Origin: DATBSK01 sp964532485
GTDB lineage: Bacteria > Actinomycetota > Acidimicrobiia > IMCC26256 > PALSA-555
DNA: 64,000 nt
Direction: 5' to 3'
NCBI GenBank assembly: GCA_964532485.1
Contig: CAZHKE010000008.1
Span: 20,589 to 84,588 of the forward strand
Position numbers and translations under genes: made by a program
The notes under the pieces: model-generated
Told to the model about the DNA's origin: nothing
Database searches by the model: none
The model's input: the letters and a program-made list of their open reading frames with translations, nothing else
Shown: positions 58,338 through 64,000 of the stretch, piece by piece
Layout of the letters: the number at the start of each line of letters is the position of its first letter
Position numbering within the stretch: position 1 is the stretch's first letter

Positions 58338-59450
58338 TCACCGACGACGATCCACGACTGCGTCGTCGCTCTCCGGTGGAAGAGCGGCGATCATCGCGTC
58401 CAGATCCGCGTACTCGGCGGCGTCGATCTCTGGTGCCGCGGCCTCACCGACTGGCGACCAGTCGGTTCCGCGGATGAACCAGACGGCGAGGCCGAGCAGG
58501 ACGACCGCCGCTGCGATGCCGATTGCCACACGGGTGCCGTCGTAGACGGCAGGGGACGGCGGAGCGAAGGAGATCGGACGGACCCGCGCCCGCGCGAAGA
58601 CCGTCGGAGAGGTCACCGAGATGCCACAGGGGACGTCGCGACCGCACTCCACGTGCTGGGACCCGACCGGGGCGCCGTCGATGATGAGAGTGGTCGATCC
58701 GGTGCCGTCGGCGCCGACCACGAGCGGTGCGGAGGGACCCGGGGCACCGCAGCGCCGGGAGCCGGTCACGTCCGGAGCGGCGCAGAGCGCGGCGGTCACC
58801 CCAACCCCAGGCGGGTAACCAGCGACGTCAACGACGACGCGCTGACCGTCCGAGAGCCCCGAGCTCGGCTGCACTCGGATCACGCCTGGCTCGGGCTCGT
58901 CGTCGGCGAAGATCGTGTCGATCTCCGCTCGTTGTTTCCCAGGGGTTGCTTCGACGACGAGGGTGCAGCGTGCCGCGTGGGCGCGACACCCTCCGGCATC
59001 GTTGACGACTGGGTTGAAGTCGTCGCGGATCTGATACTGGAAGAAGGCCTGGCCGTCCGAGTCGAACTGGACGGGAAACCGGTTCCCACAGGCCACGGTC
59101 CGCGCGTGGACGCACTGCGTCACGTGTGCCTGGGCGTGTGCTTCGAAGCCGTGAACCCACACGCGCAGCACTGCTTCGGGCTCGAGTCGATCGATCACTT
59201 GGTAGACCGGCGGAAAGGTCTGGTCAGCTCCTGCCGACAACCTCACGCTCAAGTCGTCGGGCGCTTGTGTATGCCGGTCGGTGCCACGAGCCGCGGTCAT
59301 CTCGCTGGGAACTCCCCCGGGGTGCCCGCGTCCCGGGTCACTCGCCGCGACGCCGCTGGACAGGCCGATCAGGAGTCCGACGATGACGACCGCGCCAACC
59401 GGGAACCACGAACCCCGGGAGTGATCGTCGTCTCTTCGAAACGGCGGCAC
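58338..59450 (-). CDS. Membrane-anchored protein with two neocarzinostatin-like domains
   Basis: 370 aa from GTG 59450. Residues 16-35 form a signal or anchor helix. Domain 2 (about 188-297) matches the neocarzinostatin fold: VQPSSGLSDGQRVVVDVAGY, GADGTGSTTLII, and two cysteine pairs equivalent to the family disulfides (CAAPDVTGSRRC and CGRDVPC), ending RARVRPISF. Domain 1 (about 68-183) is a more diverged copy with CVHARTVAC and CRAHAARC pairs. A second helix (306-326) is followed by an acidic cytoplasmic tail. Known family members carry enediyne chromophores, but no enediyne synthase is present here. It ends an ECF-sigma operon, suggesting a surface ligand-binding or sensing role; this is inference. 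Confidence 0.72.
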   Translation of the reverse strand: MPPFRRDDDHSRGSWFPVGAVVIVGLLIGLSSGVAASDPGRGHPGGVPSEMTAARGTDRHTQAPDDLSVRLSAGADQTFPPVYQVIDRLEPEAVLRVWVHGFEAHAQAHVTQCVHARTVACGNRFPVQFDSDGQAFFQYQIRDDFNPVVNDAGGCRAHAARCTLVVEATPGKQRAEIDTIFADDEPEPGVIRVQPSSGLSDGQRVVVDVAGYPPGVGVTAALCAAPDVTGSRRCGAPGPSAPLVVGADGTGSTTLIIDGAPVGSQHVECGRDVPCGISVTSPTVFARARVRPISFAPPSPAVYDGTRVAIGIAAAVVLLGLAVWFIRGTDWSPVGEAAAPEIDAAEYADLDAMIAALPPESDDAVVDRRR

Positions 59451-59464
59451 CGTGATCGGTCGTC

Positions 59465-60100
59465 CTATCCGTCCTGCGCGCCACTGGCCGGAGTCGCGGG
59501 TGGGGTGTCCTGGTCGAGTCGTCGGTTCAAGGTGAGGATCCGCCCGATGACTGGCAGCAACAACACGTTGAGGCCGTGGAGCACCCCCACGATCACCAGG
59601 ATCCCGCCAATCCGGATCGCGGTGGCCTGCAGCTGCTCCGCGTTGACGACCTGTTCCCACCCGCTGTCAGGTTCGAACTGCACGGTGAAGAGGATGTAGG
59701 CGAAGAAGATCAGGTAGTAGGCCACGTCCATCAAGACGATGAAGCTCTTTCCGGTCCGCGGATTCGCTCGGAACACATCCGCGGCGTAGCTCTTGCCGAA
59801 CCGTCGGATGAATGGCCCCAGCCACAAGGCCAGGAGAACCATCCCGACGAACCACATCGTCTCGAGAACCCACCAGTCCATGACCCACTTCCCTCCTGTG
59901 CGTTCAATCGTTGCAAAGCCCACCGCGGCGATCACACCGACCAATGCCGCGATCACACCGAGCCGGCGACGGCGCTGCCGCCGACGCCGGCGGTCGTCTT
60001 CGATGCTGAGCTGCACCCGAGCGAAGAGGTCATCGCTCTCGTCGAGCGCGGCGGCACCGTCGAGGAGCGCGCCGCGCAGCAGCTCCGTAACGGTGCTCAC
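59465..60100 (-). CDS. Membrane protein, probable anti-sigma factor
   Basis: 211 aa from GTG 60100, overlapping the sigma-factor stop by GTGA. A short cytoplasmic N-terminus (LLRGALLDGAAALDESDDLFARVQLSIEDDRRRRRQRRRR) looks like the truncated anti-sigma N-terminus seen beside SigE-family ECF genes: an acidic helix, then a basic stop-transfer run. Four membrane segments follow (about 48-64, 76-96, 118-140, 166-188), with a polar tail. No zinc HxxxCxxC motif. The position directly after the sigma gene and the topology support regulation of that sigma factor; not proven. Confidence 0.65.
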   Translation of the reverse strand: MSTVTELLRGALLDGAAALDESDDLFARVQLSIEDDRRRRRQRRRRLGVIAALVGVIAAVGFATIERTGGKWVMDWWVLETMWFVGMVLLALWLGPFIRRFGKSYAADVFRANPRTGKSFIVLMDVAYYLIFFAYILFTVQFEPDSGWEQVVNAEQLQATAIRIGGILVIVGVLHGLNVLLLPVIGRILTLNRRLDQDTPPATPASGAQDG

Positions 60101-60693
60101 GACCCCACCTCCTCGGCTTCGGTAGCTGGAATGAAGTTGGTGAGGTCCATTCCCGCGTCGGTGAGTCGCTTCTCCAGCGCCCGCAGTCCACGCTGGAGAT
60201 GGGTCTTGACCGAGTTGGTCGAGATTCCCAAGGTCTGCGCGATGTCGTCGATGCCGAGCTCGTCGTAGTAGCGCAGCACCAGACAGTCGCGTTGTCGGTG
60301 TGGCAGCTCCCGGAGCGCGTCGATCACCATCTGCTGGTCCTCGCGCAGCACGATCTCGTCTTCGACCGACGAGCGCTCATCGTCGAACGGCAGGCGGTGG
60401 CGCAGCGACACCAGGCCGCGACGGTTGTGGTCCCGGGCAAGGTTCAACGCGATCGACCGGAGGTACGCCGGTGCCTTGGCCGGGTCTTTGATCCGATGCG
60501 CCGCACGAGCAAGACGGATGAACGCCTCCTGCACCAGGTCCTCGGCCGCATTGCGATCATCCACGAAGAGCCGTACCAAGCGGACGAGTGACCGGCCCTC
60601 CTGTCGGAACATGTCGGCGACGAGCCGGTCGGCATCGACCGACCATTCCCGCTCCTCGACGACCGTCGCGGGAACGGAAGGATCGTCGGCCAT
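60097..60693 (-). CDS. ECF RNA polymerase sigma factor
   Basis: 198 aa from ATG 60693 (MADDPSVPATVVEEREWSVDADRL). Region 2: SLVRLVRLFVDDRNAAEDLVQEAFIRLARAAHRI and YLRSIALNLARDHNRR. Region 4: LRELPHRQRDCLVLRYYDELGIDDIAQTLGISTNSVKTHLQRGLRALEKRL, the promoter -35-binding helix-turn-helix. The frame stays open for 110 codons upstream, but that part has no sigma-like content; MSVGVMG at about 60747 is a possible alternative start. First gene of the operon with the anti-sigma-like and neocarzinostatin-like proteins, so it probably directs their expression. Confidence 0.88.
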   Translation of the reverse strand: MADDPSVPATVVEEREWSVDADRLVADMFRQEGRSLVRLVRLFVDDRNAAEDLVQEAFIRLARAAHRIKDPAKAPAYLRSIALNLARDHNRRGLVSLRHRLPFDDERSSVEDEIVLREDQQMVIDALRELPHRQRDCLVLRYYDELGIDDIAQTLGISTNSVKTHLQRGLRALEKRLTDAGMDLTNFIPATEAEEVGS

Positions 60694-61085
60694 GTTTACG
60701 GCGCGACGAAGCAGCACTGGACAGGTGCCCATCACCCCGACAGACATGCACGCGGGGTCGCGCGGGTGACAGGCCGCCCGCAACGCGTCGACGATCACAG
60801 ACTCCAGAACCTCGATTACCGAAGCTCCGGTCCGCGGCCGTCCACGCCGACCCATGCGCCCATGCTCGCAGGGACCAGCGCATGGCGACACGGCGACGTC
60901 CACGAGGTTCTCGGGCCTCACCCTCAGATGGCGTGTCGCCCGCAGCAGCGCCTCGATCGTCAGTAACAAGGACGGGCGATCACCGCCCTTTCCTTGCAAC
61001 AGCGAAGGACGGAGCCGGAGACACCGATGAAGCACCCGCTGAGCTCGGCTCAGACGAGGTACGGAGCAACGAAAGGAGATGAGCA
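60694..61085. other. 392-nt divergent intergenic region of the sigma-factor locus
   Basis: No convincing gene. On the minus strand a TGTCACCC element about 85 nt before the sigma-factor ATG, with GGGGTGAT further downstream, could be part of an autoregulated ECF promoter; this is weak. On the plus strand only the AAAGGAG ribosome-binding site of the small membrane gene (61073-61079) is clear. Confidence 0.4.
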
Positions 61086-61469
61086 GTGAAGGACAGCGCG
61101 CAACTGGATCAGCAGGGGACTCGCGTCGGCTCGAGGCCGGCGACCCACTGGCTCACTGCACTGTCAGTGCTCCTCGCAGGTTTCCTCTTCGCGCTGGCAC
61201 CGCTCAGCTGGATCGCCGACAACGATCAGACGACGGGAGAGCGAATCGCCTTCGCCGTTCTCTTCGGTCTCGCCGGCGTGGTCCTGCTCGGCGGGCTGTG
61301 GGTGCTGCGACGGGGCGGACCCGTGCCCCTGGCGTACACGATGGTGGTGATCGGGCTGATCGGTGCCGGCATGTGGTGGTGGATGCTGATTCCCACCCTC
61401 CTCGCCCTCGTCGTTCTCGTGTTCGGCGTCATCTGCGGTGGCCTGGTCCGAGAACTTCGAACGCCATAG
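61086..61469 (+). CDS. Small membrane protein
   Basis: 127 aa from GTG 61086, with AAAGGAG 6 nt upstream. A polar N-terminus of about 20 residues is followed by four hydrophobic segments (HWLTALSVLLAGFLFALAPLSW, IAFAVLFGLAGVVLLGGLWVL, VPLAYTMVVIGLIGAGMWWWM and LIPTLLALVVLVFGVICGGLV). No recognised domain. Divergent from the ECF operon and followed 28 nt later by a GT1 gene. It may belong to the sigma regulon; function unknown. Confidence 0.72.
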   Translation: MKDSAQLDQQGTRVGSRPATHWLTALSVLLAGFLFALAPLSWIADNDQTTGERIAFAVLFGLAGVVLLGGLWVLRRGGPVPLAYTMVVIGLIGAGMWWWMLIPTLLALVVLVFGVICGGLVRELRTP

Positions 61470-61497
61470 CGCGGCCGGTTCCGCAAGAGAGCAGGGG

Positions 61498-62754
61498 ATG
61501 GCTTCGATCACGCTGACGACGACGGGCTCCCTCGGGGACGTCCTGCCGTTCGTGGCCGTCGGTGCAGAGCTTCGTGCACGAGGCCATGACGTCCGATTCC
61601 TGGTGCCCACGGAGTTCCACCGGTTGGTCGGCGATGCGGGCTTCGACGTCGCGCCCGCCGGGTTCGAGATCTCGTCCAGCACCTTGGGTGGGCTGGGCGT
61701 GGACTGGTCGCGTGCTGCCGGCTTTCCGCTCATGCGTCGCGCCATGCGCGACCTCGTGGTGCCGGCACTCGCCGAGGCTCACGAGGCGATGACCTCGGCG
61801 GCGGCCACGAGTGAGCTCCTGGTCGCCCACGCCAATCAGATCGCGGCGCAGATGGTGGCCGAGGAGACCGGCAACCGGTGGGCCGTCCTCAGCCTGTTCC
61901 CCATGGTCTTCCCCACCACCGAGGGCTTGGCCGGTGCCGAGTCACCCCGGCTCCCAGGTCCGCTGCGGACGCCAGGTCAGCGTGCGGCACTGGCCGTGAT
62001 GCTCAAGGGGTCCGGGCTCCTTCTGGGTGACCGCGCGCTGAATCGGTTCCGTCGCGCGCACGGGCTGCCGGCCCGGCGGGGGTACTTCCTGTCCGCGGCC
62101 CTTGCCGCCGACCGAGTGGTGGTGCCTGTCCCGGAGCTCCTTGTCCCCCGGCCGTCGGACTGGCCAGCCAACATCACCATGAGCGGATTCTGCCCCGGTG
62201 CGCTCCCGGGAGCCGAGGTCCCTCGGGAAGTAGAAGAGTTCCTCGCGAACGGCCCGCCGCCCGTCCTGGTGACGCTCGGATCGGCACTCTCATCGAACAC
62301 GACGCGGCGGCTCGAGCAGGCGGCTGCGATCCTGGGCCGGCGCGGCGTCCGAGCGCTGCTCCTCGTCGGACGAGATGACCTTGCGTCCGACGTGCTGCGC
62401 GATCGGCCAGGCGTCACCACCTTCGCGCCGCTCGCGCAGGTGCTCCCGCGCTGCCAAGCCGCCATCCACCACGGCGGCTACGGCACCACCGCGGCCGTGC
62501 TCGCAGCCGGGCTGCCAAGCATCGTCACGCCCTTCATGCCCGACCAACAGTGGTACGGGCGTCGCATCGAAGCCGTCGGAGCAGGCGTCGTCGTCACCCC
62601 ACGACGCCTCCGGCGCCACCTCGACGCGGCCGTCGACCACGTCCTGGAATCCAACAACGAACTGCGCACACACGCCAACGACATCTCCCAGCGACTACAG
62701 GGGCTCAACGGTGCCGCAACCACCGCGGACGCACTCGAAGCACTGCTCGCGTAG
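61498..62754 (+). CDS. GT1-family glycosyltransferase (UGT/sterol-glucosyltransferase-like)
   Basis: 418 aa from ATG 61498 (MASITLTTTGSLGDVLPFVAVGAELRARGHDVRFLVP). GT-B fold: the N-terminal GSLGDVLPF acceptor-side loop and the C-terminal donor-binding signature LAQVLPRCQAAIHHGGYGTTAAVLAAGLPSIVTPFMPDQQWYGRRIEAVGAG, typical of macrolide- and sterol-type glycosyltransferases using UDP-sugars. It glycosylates a hydrophobic acceptor. It is the last gene before the probable integration site. Nearby membrane and sigma genes hint at an envelope or stress role. Confidence 0.88.
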   Translation: MASITLTTTGSLGDVLPFVAVGAELRARGHDVRFLVPTEFHRLVGDAGFDVAPAGFEISSSTLGGLGVDWSRAAGFPLMRRAMRDLVVPALAEAHEAMTSAAATSELLVAHANQIAAQMVAEETGNRWAVLSLFPMVFPTTEGLAGAESPRLPGPLRTPGQRAALAVMLKGSGLLLGDRALNRFRRAHGLPARRGYFLSAALAADRVVVPVPELLVPRPSDWPANITMSGFCPGALPGAEVPREVEEFLANGPPPVLVTLGSALSSNTTRRLEQAAAILGRRGVRALLLVGRDDLASDVLRDRPGVTTFAPLAQVLPRCQAAIHHGGYGTTAAVLAAGLPSIVTPFMPDQQWYGRRIEAVGAGVVVTPRRLRRHLDAAVDHVLESNNELRTHANDISQRLQGLNGAATTADALEALLA

Positions 62755-62787
62755 AGGTCGAAGCCTCTTTGACCAGCGCAAAGACCT

Positions 62788-62820
62788 TGGAGGCGGCGGC
62801 GGGAATCGAACCCGCGTCCA
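62788..62820 (-). other. tmRNA/tRNA 3'-end fragment, probable attachment site
   Basis: Read on the minus strand: GGAC, then T-arm GCGGG-TTCGATT-CCCGC (62815 to 62799), acceptor half CGCCGCC (62798 to 62792), T and CCA (62788-62790). The GGACGCGGG lead-in is typical of ssrA. The rest of the RNA (5' half and tag region) is not present upstream on that strand. A lone 3' end like this is what site-specific integration into ssrA or a tRNA leaves at the far end of an element. By geometry the element would extend rightward from here. Confidence 0.65.
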
Positions 62821-63023
62821 GGGTTTTGCAGCGGCTCAGTGCCGATCCAGCGAGTGACGTCGTGTCGCGTTCCGGCTGGTCAGACGCTGTTTCGTTCCGG
62901 CTCATGCTGGCACGTGTCGGCGCGTGTCGCCACGTTTGATTGCCAAATGATTGCCAAATCGGCGCGCGGTTCGGCGTGCGGTTCTGCGCGCGCTCCCGCA
63001 TGGCCGCGTGGGAGAATGGCGCG

Positions 63024-63341
63024 ATGCTGATCGCACCTGGGATCGACGCCGACCAGCAAGCACTGGACGAGTTCTGCCGCCGCAACGGCATTCGCCGCCT
63101 CGCCGTCTTCGGCTCTGCGCTCCGGGACGACTTCGGCCCCGACAGCGACGTCGATCTCCTGGTCGAGTTCGAGCCCGACCGCACACCAGGGATGATGGCC
63201 ATCGCTCGCATGCAAGCCGAGCTCGAGAAGCTCCTCGGCGGTCGGCGTACCGTCGACCTTCGGACCTACGGCGACCTGAGTCGCTACTTCCGCGACGACG
63301 TCAGGGCAACGGCGAGGCCAGTCTTTGACGCTGCCGCCTGA
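63024..63341 (+). CDS. mntA: MntA-like nucleotidyltransferase antitoxin
   Basis: 105 aa from ATG 63024, with GGGAG 9 nt upstream. The minimal nucleotidyltransferase motif is complete: FGSALRDDFGPDSDVDLLVEF, that is GS-x10-DxD. In type VII systems MntA transfers AMP to a tyrosine of the HepT toxin and silences it. The toxin gene overlaps by 17 nt at the 3' end, as expected for this pair. It lies just inside the probable mobile element boundary. Confidence 0.88.
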   Translation: MLIAPGIDADQQALDEFCRRNGIRRLAVFGSALRDDFGPDSDVDLLVEFEPDRTPGMMAIARMQAELEKLLGGRRTVDLRTYGDLSRYFRDDVRATARPVFDAAA

Positions 63342-63672
63342 CGAGGTCCGTTTGCTCCACATCCGCGACGCGACGGAGAGCGCGGCCGACTTCATCACCG
63401 GACGCACACGCGCGGATCTCGAAACCGACGAGATGCTCCGCTTGGCACTCACGAAGCTGGTGGAGATCGTCGGCGAAGCTGCGAAGCAGCTCAGCGACGC
63501 CGGCCGCGCTCGCTTCCCGACGATCGCGTGGGACGACGCCGCACGCATGCGTGACCGCTTGGTGCATCACTACTTCGATGTCGACCTCGACGTCCTGTGG
63601 GCGACGGTCACGCAGGATCTGCCGGCCCTGCTCGATGTGCTCGGCCCGGACCTCGGTCCGCGGAATCACTGA
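63325..63672 (+). CDS. hepT: HepT-like HEPN ribonuclease toxin (DUF86)
   Basis: 115 aa from TTG 63325, overlapping the antitoxin gene by 17 nt. All-helical HEPN protein with the catalytic and modification motif RDRLVHHYF, an exact R-x4-H-x-Y, in which Arg and His cut RNA and Tyr is the AMP acceptor. LRLALTKLVEIVGEAAKQLS forms the dimer helix. The pair is a type VII toxin-antitoxin system, often carried on genomic islands. Confidence 0.88.
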   Translation: MTLPPDEVRLLHIRDATESAADFITGRTRADLETDEMLRLALTKLVEIVGEAAKQLSDAGRARFPTIAWDDAARMRDRLVHHYFDVDLDVLWATVTQDLPALLDVLGPDLGPRNH

Positions 63673-63864
63673 TGCGACGCGAGCGCCATGACGAAGGACA
63701 TCCCGCCGCCTGATTCGCCGCAGCCGCCCGCGCGTCGACTTCAAGTCCCTGCCGCGTCAGCAGCTCCCATTTGAACTGACGCACTTGCACCTGCGATGCG
63801 GGCGCACGACCGCGCTACCCACACGCGTGCTAGGAGTGTGATGAGGGCGGTCGTCGCGTCTGCG
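63673..63864. other. Intergenic stretch, no convincing gene
   Basis: A 28-codon open frame at 63688 (starting MTKDIPPPDSPQPPARR) is proline-rich with no ribosome-binding site and is not called. No repeat or hairpin of note. Confidence 0.4.
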
Positions 63865-64000
63865 CTATCCGGTGAAGCGGACCTCGGCCTCGATCGCGGG
63901 TGGTGCACCGAGCGACGCGATCGTGTACGTCGTCGTACGGGTGATGTGTCGGGTCTCGATCGTGTCCTCGTGCTCGGTCACGGTCAGCTGACCCTCGAGA
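63865..64000 (-). CDS. 3' end of an unidentified gene
   Basis: The frame is open from the right edge to TAG at 63865-63867, giving 45 C-terminal residues that end in GAPPAIEAEVRFTG. The segment alternates polar and hydrophobic residues (QLTVTEHEDTIETRHITRT), suggesting beta strands. Codon use (G or C at third positions) matches a real gene. Too short to identify. Confidence 0.5.
   Translation of the reverse strand, partial: LEGQLTVTEHEDTIETRHITRTTTYTIASLGAPPAIEAEVRFTG

Noticed and set aside
58338..60693. Enediyne biosynthetic cluster indicated by the neocarzinostatin-like gene
   Set aside because: No enediyne polyketide synthase, tailoring or self-resistance genes are in the window.
60694..61035. 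N-terminal extension of the sigma factor by about 114 residues
   Set aside because: The extra sequence shows no sigma-factor content and covers the expected promoter region; a short extension from about 60750 cannot be fully excluded.
62788..63150. Complete tmRNA gene on the minus strand
   Set aside because: Only the 3' T-arm and acceptor half are present; no 5' acceptor strand, pseudoknots or tag-coding stretch are visible and the MntA gene occupies the space.

Overview
The window is high-GC DNA, densely coding, with frequent GTG and TTG starts, 4-nt start/stop overlaps and leaderless starts preceded by TANNNT hexamers. The gene content (two AftD-like arabinofuranosyltransferases, a polyprenol-phosphate-mannose synthase-like enzyme, a probable F420-dependent LLM oxidoreductase, many acyl-CoA dehydrogenases, SDRs and Ltp/DUF35 proteins) points to an actinobacterium, possibly class Acidimicrobiia. 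That lineage call is inference from family content, not from a phylogenetic marker.

Layout. 1-6.5 kb: the 3' end of a DUF559-type nuclease-fold gene converges on an operon of a GT39 glycosyltransferase and a giant AftD-like protein. 6.5-12.1 kb: an acyl-CoA catabolic operon (crotonase, thiolase-like, acyl-CoA dehydrogenase, APH-like kinase) diverges from a SRPBCC gene across a perfect inverted repeat. 12.1-18.0 kb: hydroxyacid dehydrogenase, class II aldolase with a tandem-repeat N-terminus, MBL-fold hydrolase, an unknown gene, then a PaaK-like ligase behind an 11-codon leader ORF. 18.0-30.7 kb: an envelope glycan block on the minus strand (GT2, DUF2304, GT39, GT4, second AftD-like protein, O-methyltransferase), plus two plus-strand genes (membrane protein, polyprenol-phosphate-mannose synthase) and a PIG-V-like mannosyltransferase. 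30.7-33.9 kb: LLM oxidoreductase, methyltransferase, VOC protein, zinc alcohol dehydrogenase. 34.1-42.4 kb: secreted EEP hydrolase, D-aminoacylase-like amidohydrolase, membrane protein, hydantoinase B and A. 42.4-53.6 kb: a paired acyl-CoA dehydrogenase set and a MaoC/CMD/DUF35/Ltp operon resembling the steroid side-chain (igr-type) module, with two more membrane glycosyltransferase-like genes, then isochorismatase-like, two SDRs and an amidohydrolase. 53.6-58.1 kb: secreted lipase-like protein, acyltransferase-3/SGNH, EamA transporter, secreted unknown. 58.3-62.8 kb: an ECF sigma factor, a membrane anti-sigma-like protein and a membrane protein with two neocarzinostatin-like domains, opposite a small membrane protein and a GT1 glycosyltransferase. 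From about 62.8 kb: a fragment of a tmRNA/tRNA 3' end marks a likely integration boundary, followed by a MntA-HepT toxin-antitoxin pair and the 3' end of an unknown gene.

The two main themes are building a glycosylated envelope (GT-C arabinosyl/mannosyl transferases using polyprenyl-phosphate sugars) and degrading acyl-CoA or steroid-like substrates. Superimposed on these are a 38-bp palindrome present three times, mostly at operon ends, and a consistent leaderless promoter grammar. No rRNA, intact tRNA, IS element or CRISPR array was seen.
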